The position numbers and the translations under genes are program-made. A model generated the notes under the pieces. That model was not told the DNA's origin. It did no database searches and saw only the letters and a program-made list of their open reading frames with translations. Positions 40,901 through 48,425 of a stretch of DNA of 64,000 bases are shown here, piece by piece. The stretch's first letter is position 1, and every line of letters starts with the position of its first letter. This stretch comes from Sphingosinicella sp. (GTDB taxonomy: Bacteria > Pseudomonadota > Alphaproteobacteria > Sphingomonadales > Sphingomonadaceae), in NCBI RefSeq assembly GCF_013911755.1, contig NZ_JACESP010000020.1, positions 1-64,000 on the forward strand. The letters run 5' to 3'.

Positions 40901-43033
40901 CAGCCGACCGTCACCAATGCAACCATCACCGCGAAGACACTGACGCTGACGGGCGTCTCCGCTGCGGGCAAGGTCTATGACGGCGACGCAGACGCGGACC
41001 TTTCGGGCGGATCGCTCATCGGTATTATCGGCAGTGACGACGTCGAATTCTCGGCAGGCTCGGGGCTGTTCGCCAACAAGAACGCGGGGACCTGGAGCGT
41101 CACCGCATCGGGCTACACGCTCACCGGCGGCGACGCGGGCAATTATACACTGACGCAGCCGACGATCGCCAATGCGACGATCTCGCCGCGCACGCTGAAC
41201 ACGGGCGTCACGGCAAACGGCAAGACCTATGACGGGACGCGCGATGCCGCCCTCACCTTCTCCACCGGCGACATCGTGACCGGGGATTCGGTGACGTTCG
41301 CCTATGATGCGCAGTTCGCCGACAAGGCCGCCGGGACGGGCAAGTCCGTCAGCCTGGTGGGCAGCGTAACGCTGACGGGAACGGACGCGGCGAACTATAC
41401 GCTCGCGCTCGATCCGGGCGACGTGTCCACGCTCACGGCGGACATCACGGCGCGAACGCTGACGGTGAGCACGGTTGGTGCGACGGACAAGGTCTATGAC
41501 GGCGGGACGTCGGCGGGCCTCGCGTTCACGACGGCGGACATCCTTTCCGGCGATATGGTGACGTTCGATTACACCGCGAACTTCGCGGACAAGAACGCCG
41601 GCGTCGGCAAGAGCATCACCGCCTCCGGTGTGTCGCTCTCGGGCTCGGACGGCGGAAATTATATTCTCGTCCTCGATGGCGCGCTGCTCGCGGGGCTTTC
41701 GGCCGACATCGCCGCAAGGACGCTGAACATCACGGCCGTAGAGGCCTCCGAAAAGGTATACGACGGAACGACGACGGCCATGCTGGCGATCACCGCGACG
41801 GGACTCGTCGGCGGCGACGATGCGGCGTTCGGTTATGATGCGCGCTTTGCCAACAAGAATGTCGGCAGCGGAAAAACCGTCTCGGTTAGGGACGGCATAA
41901 GCCTGAGCGGTGCGGATGCGGACAATTATGTTGTCGTGCTCGATCCCGCGCTGCTCGGCGGTTTTTCGGCGGACATCACCGCGAAGACGCTCAGCATCAC
42001 AGACGTGCTCGCGCTTGCCAAAACCTACGACGGTTCGCGCGGCGCCGATCTCGCCTTCGTCACCGACGATGTCGTTAGCGGCGACACGGTGGGCTTCGGT
42101 TACGAAGCGCTGTTCGCAGACAAGAACGCGGGCGCAAACAAGGCCATCGCTGTGACCGGCGGCGCGGTGGCGCTGACCGGCGCCGACGCGGGCAATTACG
42201 CGCTCAGCCTCGACGCGGCGCTGCTGCTCGGGCTCAGCGCCGATATCGGGCGCAAGACGCTGACAGTCACGGATGTGGCGGCCGCCGAAAAGACCTATGA
42301 CGGCACGCGGAACGTGCCGCTCGATTTCACGACCGTGGATATTCTTGCCGGCGACAACGTCGCGTTCGACTACGAGGCGCTGGCCGCCGATCGCAACGCC
42401 GGAACCGGCAAGAGCGTGACCGTGGGCGGGGTTTCGCTGTCGGGCGGGGATGCGGGCAATTACGATCTCGTTCTGGACGACAGCCTGCTCGGCGGCCTCA
42501 CGACGGACGTTTCCGCGAAGGCGCTGACCGTCGTTGTCGATGACAAGTCTCGCGCGCGCTTCCAGCCCAATCCGGCGTTCACCTATCACCTCGTCGGCCT
42601 CGCCGAGGGCGACGACGCCTCGGTGGTCAGCGGCGTGGCGCTGCATACGGCCGCGACGGGCGAATCCCCCGCCGGGCACTATGCGATCGAAGCGTCCGGC
42701 GGATCGGCTCCGAATTACGTGCTCGCCTACACGCCGGGCACGCTCACCGTGACCGGCCACCTGATTTCGCCCTACGATCAGGACCGCATCCAGCACGTGC
42801 CCGGCAGCCTCAGCGGCAGCGACGGTTTCGGCGGGCTGGTCTCGATCGCACCCACGCCCACGCTGCAAACGCTCTCGGGCTACACGAGCGAAGCGGCGCT
42901 GGATGGCCAGGAGCCGTTCTGTTCCGATCCGGGGAAACGCTCGGGCGGCCAGCGTCTGCTTCCGCACCTCCAGCTCAATATGAGCGGCCGCACGCTCTAC
43001 TGCCTCGGCAGCCCCTCGCGTTTTGCGCAATAG
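31925..43033 (+). CDS. Giant two-partner-secretion adhesin (TpsA) with 18 FG-GAP-like repeats and YDG/MBG domains
   Basis: ATG 31925 follows AGAGG and gives 3702 residues. After a signal peptide (ALAGAAHA) comes the TPS/haemagglutination-activity domain (about 30-280). It includes AILDWNSFSIG and LINRNGIAFG, a variant of the usual NPNG motif. The motif HLLLDPKNIVIGT lies near residue 535. Residues about 585-1858 are 18 tandem ~71-residue units with consensus FGxSVALNAAGDRLAVGAxGDDG...GAVYLFSFTD. A beta-helix-like region (about 1870-2800) follows. Residues about 2919-3610 are seven KTYDG...NAGNY (YDG) domains plus one MBG domain, then a short Cys-containing tail. The pore is encoded upstream in the same operon. 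The role in surface attachment is inferred from family. Confidence 0.93.
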   Translation: MAPRFVFDKRRIILAGTSLAALALAGAAHAGPSGGTVSTGSASIAGDGTGHVTVTQTSDRAILDWNSFSIGTGESTRFIQPGSTSVAVNRVTGADPSSILGNLTANGRVVLINRNGIAFGKDATVDVGGLVATTADIDRQAFMATGSLNFSGGSLPAASIVNEGRITVRDAGLAALVAPRVRNSGTIVANLGRVALGAGTGFSVDFYGDGLVSFAPDGIVAATIGDGGSALVEHSGVIEASGGKVLLSAAAARDVVNASVNVSGVVRADGISRKGGSIVLSGSGSVTANGRITADSDKQAGGTIAISGGSVSLGGLISASGTDGGAIAVDAQGLLSLAETVAATGRLGDGGTIRFDAGRIIETTTGRNDASGAIHGGAIRVVTEGGLATSGTYLADGVYGRGGQVDLSGASVSLLSTQISARGRLAGGLVRVGGAFQGGKTPDPAQAYHSTFLGRWGAREALSSADTLFVGNAAAIDVSSSRGDGGTAVFWSDTRTTFLGSVDARGGRGGSVEISSAGDLRQAALDWVLTGAGGHLLLDPKNIVIGTVDDVKSWQYAAVLGAVYANSSNPDAFENSVAAALDTFDSFGSSVALNAAGTRMAVGASGDDGANNLTTNVGAVYLFSFSDGDFSNGTLTSIVGKGYTGGKNIDVAALAAADGFGTSVALNATGDLLAVGAIGDDGKNEDASGSGAAYLLRFADGNFSGGTHVGTIGRNYNGAGDVAIAVEADAGFGRSVSLNGDGDLLAIGAWNDDGFGNVADKSGAAYLVRFAGTDFGGGTHAGTVGYGYAGPGDINLALDVGDYLGVSVALNAAGDRLAIGAHGDNGFGNSAAESGAIHVIGFSDTNFSGGTKLGTIGKGYTGAGDTNVSAIVGGDMFGYAVAMNADGTRVAGTALGDNAATNNMSNSGAVHLLSFANTDLSGGTYEGIIGKGYTGGKNTDVADLEAGDMFGFGLAFNAAGDRLAVGAYSDDGGTNSLSGAGGVYLMRFADGNFSGGAVAGVIGRDAWRTGDIDVANLQANDRFGDAVALNAEGDRLAIGALADSGALNDTSSAGAVYLFSFTDGDFSGGTLSGIIGKGYSGGKNLDIARLQVDDNFGSTVALNAAGTRLAIGALNDDGSDDSTSNAGAVYLIDFNDGNFSNGNVSGIIGKGYSGFSGANDLDVASLEDSDRFGRAVALNAAGDRMAVGVTGDDGFNNSVTDSGAVLLFTLGSSASLTGTIGAGYAGPDDLNVALAAGDQIGVSISLNAAGDRLAVGTIVDDASDDLTSNAGAVYLFSFTDADFAGASHVGTIGKGYAGGGDVSLALDANDSFGISVSLNAAGDRLAVGAFGDAGNGNAAANAGAVYLFSFTDRNFSGGAVSAKIGSSYTGGKNLGLSNLEANDRFGISVALNAAGDRLAVGTFLDGGASNGAASSGAVYLFRFTDGDFSGGRLSGIFGKGYGRNRDLALNPTPDTADQFGISAALNGAGDRLAVGAFGDHGAEGGTTPYGAIYLFSFSDDQFSDGALEAIVGKGYTGGKNINLASLESGDGFGFSVALNDTGNRMAVGAWGDDGFANGVAGSGAVHLFSFTDSTFSNGVQSGTIGTGYVGVGDINVALGSSDSLGSAVALNAAGDRLAVGAYLDDGSTNATTNSGAVYLFRFTDTDFGGGSHAGTIGSGYAGVSGMPTLEDSDYFGISVALNAAGDRLAVGASGDDGAGNAASASGAVYLFTFTDADFGGGTSAARIGTGYSGGKNLNLIPLEAGDQLGRSVAFNGDGNYLAVGANLDDGFSNAVQNAGAVYLFSFTDTSFSGAAHKGTIGAGYTGTWDTNIVLDVDDNFGVSATLSADGLRLAVGANGDDGASNAISNSGAVYLFSTERPSAFSYADHPDATVNISATSLAALLAAGTNLTLQASNDITVSAAVTVDNALGDGGDLTLQAGRSVLLNASIATDNGDLTLIGNDRLANGVVDAYRDSGTAAITMGVGTTITAGTGSVSIDLRDGAGKTNTAAGDITLRAITAGALTVTNASTAGDILLSGNITTSGAQHYTSERDVKLAASTTIAVSGAATLGIDAARQLLLDDASKIENTYSGGLTPFDAIVIEVNRRAIAATGSLAGIQMDAAAVIRTAAGGAGAINLSARGGATDGRGINMIGASRIESLGSGKITLNGTGGGGTGGTAYGVFLTQSSEIIGTDGDIEIIAESTGTGPAPGMHVFNGSQVRTTGTGDITLQGTASAAGAGVWISGSGASVHTASGDITINAASAVGGNPDFEIASGGSLGVSGTNDITINADTVAFMAAVSGNGILTIRPRTDGRTIGLGAGAGDLSLSVSSLSNIQNGFSEIVIGNADAGAITVGSGLTTFNDRLRIVGGSTLAIGGGIDVGLNRLTLDIAGGTTQTAAISAEQLLLLGADSDYTLDHADNAVGFLAADIGTGALVLNHGAATGLNVGSFGGVDGITAGSASVTTTDASGVISIEQDVTTSGAQSFTSELASIDVKSGVHLLVTGKATLSLTAGTQIAIFEATLENSYAGDGAAFDAISVTANNDGIAFARPDGRRNTGLFAFDALIRTAAGGGGGIALFGRAGTGTLDAIGVDIDGSTIQSLGAGAIEIEGHGGAGAVGGGKSGVLVHDTATTPVGARIESNLGAITITGTAGNATVGDDNVGVAIIQNSSVASTSSNSSAGTVAIIGTGGGTGTSGGNHGVLLDGALALSSNGANISITATGGIPASGTNNDGLRLAGTGTVVQSGTGEIVIAAAAGTDGLDFDNLAGSNALDAGSGRWILYLGNPDDSVFGGLASGSLPIWGQTIGTLPPASVGAGNRHVFAFAPTLMASTDFEDDKVYGETYSWPTLVLGTHYALDGLVDASAYGDIWTQETLATIGLSGAPILSSAGTAAAANVAGSPYSISIANGTLASSAGYTFGTPSSTGALTVTRKALTLAGVTAAGKTYDGNADADLSGGTLGGVVGSDDVAFVAGSGTFASRNVGTWSITATGYTLSGVDAGNYTLTQPTVTNATITAKTLTLTGVSAAGKVYDGDADADLSGGSLIGIIGSDDVEFSAGSGLFANKNAGTWSVTASGYTLTGGDAGNYTLTQPTIANATISPRTLNTGVTANGKTYDGTRDAALTFSTGDIVTGDSVTFAYDAQFADKAAGTGKSVSLVGSVTLTGTDAANYTLALDPGDVSTLTADITARTLTVSTVGATDKVYDGGTSAGLAFTTADILSGDMVTFDYTANFADKNAGVGKSITASGVSLSGSDGGNYILVLDGALLAGLSADIAARTLNITAVEASEKVYDGTTTAMLAITATGLVGGDDAAFGYDARFANKNVGSGKTVSVRDGISLSGADADNYVVVLDPALLGGFSADITAKTLSITDVLALAKTYDGSRGADLAFVTDDVVSGDTVGFGYEALFADKNAGANKAIAVTGGAVALTGADAGNYALSLDAALLLGLSADIGRKTLTVTDVAAAEKTYDGTRNVPLDFTTVDILAGDNVAFDYEALAADRNAGTGKSVTVGGVSLSGGDAGNYDLVLDDSLLGGLTTDVSAKALTVVVDDKSRARFQPNPAFTYHLVGLAEGDDASVVSGVALHTAATGESPAGHYAIEASGGSAPNYVLAYTPGTLTVTGHLISPYDQDRIQHVPGSLSGSDGFGGLVSIAPTPTLQTLSGYTSEAALDGQEPFCSDPGKRSGGQRLLPHLQLNMSGRTLYCLGSPSRFAQ
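33677..37498 (+). repeat. 18 tandem ~212-bp coding repeats (FG-GAP-like blades)
   Basis: Each unit encodes FG-x-SVALNAAGDRLAVGA-x-GDDG, then N-x(5)-SGAVYLFSFTD, FSGG and GxIGKGY. Linkers are of two kinds: GGKN (units 1, 5, 7, 11, 13, 16) and GxGD (units 2, 3, 4, 9, 10, 14, 17). Units 8, 12 and 15 have altered linkers and unit 9 is shortened. The pattern resembles integrin-alpha beta-propeller blades without the calcium loop. Confidence 0.85.
40679..42756 (+). repeat. Seven YDG domains plus one MBG domain in the adhesin
   Basis: The motif K-x-YDG recurs seven times about every 87 residues, each followed by GD-x-V-x-F, FADKNAGT and DAGNY-x-L. An eighth unit has the MBG2 form (AFTYHLVGLAEGDD). 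These immunoglobulin-like domains commonly form stalks near the C-terminus of large secreted adhesins. Confidence 0.85.
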
Positions 43034-43130
43034 ACGCCTTAAATTGACAGTCCTAATGCCATATTATTGATTGCGTCGAGGGCGTGAGCCCTGCAGATGC
43101 AAGGGGACGGTCAAACGGGAGAGGGTGTTG

Positions 43131-44900
43131 GTGCGGCTGGGCAGGCTGCAGCGCTGGCTTTGGGGCGGCTTTGCCGGCCTTGCAGCCGCTTGCGCCCCTG
43201 CCCGCGCGGAACCCGCGCCGGTACGTCCCAACTTCGTGCTTATCCTGGTCGATGACGCAGCGCTGATGGATTTCGGCGCCTACGGCGGCGAAGCGCGTAC
43301 CCCCAATATCGACCGGCTCGCTTCGGCGGGCGCGCTGTTCACGCACTACCGCACCTCGCCGCTCTGCGCGCCGTCGCGCGCGATGCTGCTCACCGGCATC
43401 GACAATCACCGGAACGGCGTTGCCACCATCCCCGAGGTGCTGCCGCCCGAACACGAGGGGAAGCCGGGCTACGGCCTGCGGCTTGCGCCCGAAGCGGTCA
43501 CGGTCGCGGAGCGGCTGCGGCGTGCGGGCTATCGCACCTACATGACGGGCAAGTGGCACCTTGGCAGCGGCAAGGGCGACCTGCCGCCTTCGCATGGCTT
43601 CCAGAAGTCGTTCGCGCTCGATGCCTCCGGCGCCGACAACTGGGAACAGAAGCCCTACATGCCGTATTACGATACGGCACCGTGGTTCGAGGACGGCAAG
43701 CCCGCGACACTGCCCGCCGATTTCTACTCGTCGGAATTCATCGTCGACCGCATGATCGACTATCTGGAAACGGACCGGGCCACGGGCGACCCGTTCTTCG
43801 CCTATGTGGCGTTCCAGGCTGTGCACATCCCGGTGCAGGCGCCGCGGTCCTATACGGCGCGCTACGAGGCGGTCTACGACAAGGGCTGGGACAGTGTCCG
43901 CACGGCACGCTGGCAGCGCGCGCAGGCGATGGGCCTGATCCCGGCCGGCGCCCCTGTCGCCGCCAAACCCGCCGGCCAGCGGCGTTGGGATGCGCTTCCC
44001 GACCCCGAGCGGCGCCTGCTCGCGAAAAGCATGGCGGTGAACGCCGGCATGATCGAGGCGATGGACGACCACATCGGCCGGCTGATCGCCTATCTCGAGA
44101 AGCGCAGTGCGCTGGCGAACACGGTGTTCGTCGTCACCTCCGACAATGGGCCTGAGCCCAATGAACCCGTCAGCCAGCGCGGCTTTCCGCTCTGGATGCG
44201 GATGAACGGCTACGACCAGAACCTGGACCGGCTCGGCGAGAAAGGCTCGTTCGTCTCGATCGGCCCGGAGTGGGCGACCGCCGCGGCAGCGCCGCACAGC
44301 CTGTTCAAGTTCTATGCGTCCGAAGGCGGGCTGCGCGTGCCGTTCATCATGTCCGGCCCCGGCATCACCGCGCAGCCGCGCGTGTCAGCCGCCGCCTTTG
44401 TCACCGACGTGGCGCCGACACTGCTCGACATCGCCGGTATCGAGGGCGCGGGCGGCATGACGATGACCGGCCGCAGCCTTCGCCCCGTCCTCAGCGGCGC
44501 GGCCGATCACGTCTATGCGCCCGATGCGGCGATCGGCATGGAGGTTTCGGGCAACGCCGCGCTCTACCGCGGCGACTACAAGCTCGTCCGCAACCTGCCA
44601 CCGCACGGTGACGGGCAATGGAAACTCTACAATCTCGCGCAGGACCCCGGCGAAACCCGTGACCTCGGCAGCACCGAACCTGCACGCCTCCGGTCCATGC
44701 TCGCCGACTATCGTTCCTATGCGAAGTCGATGGGCGTGCTCGAGATTCCGGAAGGATACGACCCCTTCCGGCAGATCACGCTCAACACACGCATCAAGAT
44801 CCTGAAACATCACGGCTGGGCGCTCGGCGGCATTCTGCTCGGCGGCGTCGCACTCGTCATTCTTACCCTGCGTCTTATACGCAAACGGAGGCCCGCTTGA
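43131..44900 (+). CDS. Type I sulfatase, exported
   Basis: The GTG at 43131 is chosen because GGGAGAGG ends six bases upstream; TTG and GTG codons just before it are too close to that site. The 589-residue product has a signal peptide (ACAPARAEP), metal-binding Asp41-Asp42 (LILVDDAALMD), and the formylglycine motif Cys79-Ala-Pro-Ser-Arg. It also has GKWHLG, TSDNG, and a C-terminal membrane anchor (ALGGILLGGVALVILTLRL) followed by Arg/Lys. It would cleave sulfate esters in the periplasm after the cysteine is oxidised. Its TGA overlaps the TTG of the next gene. A formylglycine-generating-enzyme gene lies three genes downstream on the opposite strand. Confidence 0.9.
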   Translation: MRLGRLQRWLWGGFAGLAAACAPARAEPAPVRPNFVLILVDDAALMDFGAYGGEARTPNIDRLASAGALFTHYRTSPLCAPSRAMLLTGIDNHRNGVATIPEVLPPEHEGKPGYGLRLAPEAVTVAERLRRAGYRTYMTGKWHLGSGKGDLPPSHGFQKSFALDASGADNWEQKPYMPYYDTAPWFEDGKPATLPADFYSSEFIVDRMIDYLETDRATGDPFFAYVAFQAVHIPVQAPRSYTARYEAVYDKGWDSVRTARWQRAQAMGLIPAGAPVAAKPAGQRRWDALPDPERRLLAKSMAVNAGMIEAMDDHIGRLIAYLEKRSALANTVFVVTSDNGPEPNEPVSQRGFPLWMRMNGYDQNLDRLGEKGSFVSIGPEWATAAAAPHSLFKFYASEGGLRVPFIMSGPGITAQPRVSAAAFVTDVAPTLLDIAGIEGAGGMTMTGRSLRPVLSGAADHVYAPDAAIGMEVSGNAALYRGDYKLVRNLPPHGDGQWKLYNLAQDPGETRDLGSTEPARLRSMLADYRSYAKSMGVLEIPEGYDPFRQITLNTRIKILKHHGWALGGILLGGVALVILTLRLIRKRRPA

Positions 44901-45919
44901 CCGAACCGCTGAGACTGCTGGGCGCCCCGGGCTCGCCCTATACGCGCAAGATGATCGCGCTGCTCCGGTACAGGCGCATTCCCTACGCGATCCTCTGGGG
45001 CAGCTACAGGCAGCCGCCCGCCGGCCATCCGGTTCCGAAGGTGAAGCTGCTGCCCACGGTCTATTTCCCGCTTCCCGACGGCACGCTCGACCCCGTGGTG
45101 GATTCCTCGCCGATCATCCGGCGACTCGAAGCCGAACATGGCGGGCGCGAGGCGCTTCCCGGCGATCCCGTGCTGGCGTTTCTCAACCACCTGATCGAAG
45201 ACTATGCGGACGAGTGGCTGACGAAGGCCATGTTCCACTACCGCTGGGCGTTCGCCGAAGATGCCGCGAATGCCGCGCCGCTGCTTGTATTCTGGATGGC
45301 CCCGACGATGCAGACGGAACTCGCCGCGCAGGCGGCGGACATGTTCGCCGACCGGCAGATCAGCCGGCTCTACGTCGTCGGATCGAACGACACGACGGCC
45401 GAAACGATCGAACTCAGCTACCGGCGGTTCCTTGCCGTTCTGGATGCGCTGATTGCAAGGCGTGGCTATGTGCTCGGCGCGCGGCCATCCTCCGCCGATT
45501 TCGCCATTCACGGGCAGCTCGCGCAGCTTGCCGTCATCGAGCCGACCTCCGCCGCGATCGCCGCGCAGACCGCGCCGCGCGTGCGGGCATGGATCGACCG
45601 TGTCGAGGATCTCTCGGGCGTCGAGCCGGCCACCACAGACTGGTTTTCGCGCGATGAGCTCACCGCGCTGCGCCCGCTGCTCAGCGAGATCGGACGGGTT
45701 TATGCACCGTTTCTGATCGCGAACGCCAAAGCGGTGATGGCAGGCGCCGAAATCGTGCAGACGGAAATCGACGGTCGCCCCTGGACGCAGCCCGCCTTCC
45801 CGTATCAGGCGAAATGCCTGCAGTGGATTGGGGATGCGTTTGCGGCGCTTGGTACGGATGACCAGGCCGCGGTGCGGACGCTTCTCGATCGCACCGGCTG
45901 CGAAGAGCTTCTGCCGTGA
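44897..45919 (+). CDS. Glutathione S-transferase-like protein
   Basis: A 340-residue protein beginning with a thioredoxin-fold GST N-domain (LLGAPGSPYTRKMIALLRYRRIPY, cis-Pro region KLLPTVYFP, SSPIIRRLE). A helical C-domain contains GARPSSADFAIHGQLAQL. The unit is followed by about 100 extra residues. The start is TTG 44897, which overlaps the sulfatase stop (TTGA) and is preceded by GGAGG. No signal peptide is present, so it acts in the cytosol while both neighbours are exported. Its relation to the sulfatases is unclear. The sequence in strings longer than twenty is not given here; the fold call rests on the N-terminal block. Confidence 0.8.
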   Translation: MTEPLRLLGAPGSPYTRKMIALLRYRRIPYAILWGSYRQPPAGHPVPKVKLLPTVYFPLPDGTLDPVVDSSPIIRRLEAEHGGREALPGDPVLAFLNHLIEDYADEWLTKAMFHYRWAFAEDAANAAPLLVFWMAPTMQTELAAQAADMFADRQISRLYVVGSNDTTAETIELSYRRFLAVLDALIARRGYVLGARPSSADFAIHGQLAQLAVIEPTSAAIAAQTAPRVRAWIDRVEDLSGVEPATTDWFSRDELTALRPLLSEIGRVYAPFLIANAKAVMAGAEIVQTEIDGRPWTQPAFPYQAKCLQWIGDAFAALGTDDQAAVRTLLDRTGCEELLP

Positions 45920-47559
45920 AAAGGCGGTGGGCCCTCGCCGCCGCCGCGCTTCTTGTTGTGCTTGGCGCGGCTGCGTGGCTGAACCGCAAGGAGGTGATCC
46001 TGTGGCTCGTCACCACGCTCGCCAAGGATCGCGACATCGCGCCCTACAGCCCCGTTGCGTGGAACGAAGGCCCGGCCGCCGCACCCGCAGGCAAGCGGCC
46101 GCCCAACATCGTCTTCATCCTGGCCGATGATCTCGGCATCAACGACATTACCGCGTTCGGCGGCGGTGTCGCGGGCGGGCGCGTGCCGACGCCGAACATC
46201 GACCGGCTCGCGAAGGACGGTGCGCTGTTCGCGCAGGCCTATGCAGGCACGGCGAGCTGCGCGCCTTCGCGCGCCATGATCCTGACCGGACGCTATCCGA
46301 CGCGCACGGGCTTCGAATTCACGCCGACGCCGGACGGGATGGGGCGCATGGTCGCCATGTTTTCGGACAACGACCGCTCCGGTCTGCCGCCCGCCGACTG
46401 GAACCGTGACGCAGACGACAAGGTGCCGCCCTTCGACGAACAAGGCCTTCCGGGTTCGGAAGTGACCATCGCGGAGGTGCTGAAGGGCGCGGGCTATCAC
46501 ACCGTCCATATCGGCAAGTGGCACCTCGGCAGCGGCAAGGAATTCGGCGCGAACGCGCAGGGCTTCGACGAAAGCCTGCTGATGGCGAGCGGCCTCCATC
46601 TGCCGGAGGATGACCCCGGCGTCGTCAACGCGCGCGTCGATTTCGATCCCATCGACCGCTTCCTGTGGGCGCGGATGCAATATGCGGCATCCTTCAACGA
46701 AGGGCCGCTGTTCGCGCCGGGCGGCTACCTTGCCGATTACTGGACCGACGAGGCGGTGAAGGTGATCCGCGCCAACCGCAACCGACCGTTCTTCCTCTAT
46801 CTCGCGCACTGGGGCGTGCATACGCCGCTGCAGGCGACGCGCGCGGACTATGAAGCGGTGGGAGACATCAGGCCGCATCGCCTGCGCGTCTACGCCGCGA
46901 TGGTGCGCGCGCTCGACCGGAGCGTGGGACGCGTGCTCGCGACGCTGAAAGCCGAGGGTCTCTACGAGAATACCATCGTCGTGTTTTCAAGCGACAACGG
47001 CGGCGCAGGTTATATCGGCCTGCCCGACATCAACGCGCCCTACCGGGGCTGGAAGCTCACGATGTTCGAAGGCGGCATCCGGGTGCCGCTGTTCATGCGC
47101 TGGCCCGCCCGGATCGCACCCGGCACGCGCGTAGAGCGCCCCGCCGGGCATATCGATTTGATGCCGACCTTTGCGGCGGCGGCGGGCGCGGCGCTTCCCA
47201 CCGGGGTCGCCATCGACGGCATCGACCTGCTCGCCGACGCTGCGCCGCGCGCCGACGATGCACTCTTCTGGCAGAGCGCCTACTATCGCGTCGTGCGGCA
47301 GGGCGACTGGAAGCTGCAGGTGACCGAGCGGCCGAAGAAAACCTGGCTGTTCAACCTTGCCGCCGACCCGACCGAGAAGACCAACCTTGCGGACCGCGAT
47401 CCGGCGCGCGTGAAGGCGATGACGGCGCTGCTCGATGCGCATCGCAAGGCCGGGCGCGCGCCGCTCTATCCGCATACGATCGAGGCACCGGTTGCGATCG
47501 ACAAAACGCTCGCCGAGCGGGTCGGCGCCGGGGACGAGGTCGCCTACTGGCCCAACTGA
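45916..47559 (+). CDS. Type I sulfatase, membrane-anchored
   Basis: GTG 45916 overlaps the GST-like stop (GTGA). The 547-residue protein has an uncleaved-looking N-terminal membrane segment (ALAAAALLVVLGAAAWL) and metal ligands Asp71-Asp72 (FILADDLGIND). The formylglycine motif is Cys115-Ala-Pro-Ser-Arg; GKWHLGSGKEFG and SSDNGG follow. It is clearly homologous to the first sulfatase but lacks its C-terminal anchor, so the pair probably divides substrates. Its last 16 bases overlap the end of the convergent formylglycine-generating-enzyme gene. Confidence 0.9.
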   Translation: MKRRWALAAAALLVVLGAAAWLNRKEVILWLVTTLAKDRDIAPYSPVAWNEGPAAAPAGKRPPNIVFILADDLGINDITAFGGGVAGGRVPTPNIDRLAKDGALFAQAYAGTASCAPSRAMILTGRYPTRTGFEFTPTPDGMGRMVAMFSDNDRSGLPPADWNRDADDKVPPFDEQGLPGSEVTIAEVLKGAGYHTVHIGKWHLGSGKEFGANAQGFDESLLMASGLHLPEDDPGVVNARVDFDPIDRFLWARMQYAASFNEGPLFAPGGYLADYWTDEAVKVIRANRNRPFFLYLAHWGVHTPLQATRADYEAVGDIRPHRLRVYAAMVRALDRSVGRVLATLKAEGLYENTIVVFSSDNGGAGYIGLPDINAPYRGWKLTMFEGGIRVPLFMRWPARIAPGTRVERPAGHIDLMPTFAAAAGAALPTGVAIDGIDLLADAAPRADDALFWQSAYYRVVRQGDWKLQVTERPKKTWLFNLAADPTEKTNLADRDPARVKAMTALLDAHRKAGRAPLYPHTIEAPVAIDKTLAERVGAGDEVAYWPN

Positions 47560-48425
47560 GACGGTGCATCTTTAATGATGCGGAAGCCGACGTGGCTTGC
47601 AGAGAAGCGCGCCTCCTGTGGCTGGCGCGCGGCGGGGCGGTAGCGGCGGCAGAAGTTCTCCGAACAGAGATAGGAGCCGCCCTTGATCGTCTGCGTGCCC
47701 TCGCCGTAGGGCGTCTCGGTGATTTCCCAAACGTTGCCGATCATGTCGTAAAGGCCGATGCGGCTCGGCGGGAAGCAGCCGACGGGTGCGCGACCTGCGA
47801 AGCCGTCTGCCGCCTTCTGCTCTTCGGGAAACACGCCCTGCCATGTGTTGGCGACCGGCCGTGCTTCAGGCCCATAGGCGCCCGCTTCCTGATCGCCGCC
47901 CTTCGGCAGGCCGAGCGACGCGGCATATTCCCACTCGACCTCGGTCGGCAGACGCCCGCCCACCCACGCCGCATAAGCGGCGGCATCGGCAGGGGAGACG
48001 TGCACGACGGGATCACGGCCGCGGCCGGCGATGTCCGAGCCCGGCCCTTCCGGCGTCCGCCACGTCGCGCCCTGCACCAGCTTCCACGGCCGGCTCTCGC
48101 CGCCGTCGGGCGCCGTGAACACCGCCGATCCGCCATCGGCGTCGCCCGCCGTGCGCTCGGCATCGGTGAGATAGCCGGTGGCCTTCACGAACGCGGCGAA
48201 CTGATCGTTCGTAACTTCATGCGCCTGAATTCGGAACGCGCCGACATGCAGCGACACTTCAGGGCGTTCCTCGGGATAGCGCGGCGCGGCGCCCTTGATG
48301 AAGCGCCCCTCCGGCACATCAACGAAAACGCCGAGCCTGTCCGCGGGAATGCCGCACGCGGCATCGCCACCGCGTACGCCGCACGCACCGAGCAACGCGA
48401 GGCCGAGGACGGCGAGGCGCCTCAC
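47544..48425 (-). CDS. Formylglycine-generating enzyme family lipoprotein (SUMF1-like)
   Basis: The 293-residue protein has a lipobox LGAC with Cys15, then the FGE-sulfatase fold: VPEGRFIKG, HEVTNDQFAAFV, GRLPTEVEWEYAA, IGNVWEITE. The active-site block GGSYLCSENFCRRYR has Cys254 and Cys259 at the spacing of the two catalytic cysteines of human SUMF1 (C-x4-C). It should oxidise the sulfatase cysteine to formylglycine. Most bacterial enzymes of this kind are cytosolic, so a lipid-anchored periplasmic form is noteworthy. GTG 48425 overlaps the TetR stop (GTGA). The convergent sulfatase genes are the obvious clients. Confidence 0.88.
   Translation of the reverse strand: MRRLAVLGLALLGACGVRGGDAACGIPADRLGVFVDVPEGRFIKGAAPRYPEERPEVSLHVGAFRIQAHEVTNDQFAAFVKATGYLTDAERTAGDADGGSAVFTAPDGGESRPWKLVQGATWRTPEGPGSDIAGRGRDPVVHVSPADAAAYAAWVGGRLPTEVEWEYAASLGLPKGGDQEAGAYGPEARPVANTWQGVFPEEQKAADGFAGRAPVGCFPPSRIGLYDMIGNVWEITETPYGEGTQTIKGGSYLCSENFCRRYRPAARQPQEARFSASHVGFRIIKDAPSQLGQ

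Noticed and set aside
38864-43030. A 1388-codon open frame opposite the adhesin
   Set aside because: Its Arg/Ala-rich composition and repeated segments mirror the YDG repeats on the coding strand; no ribosome site or domain supports it.
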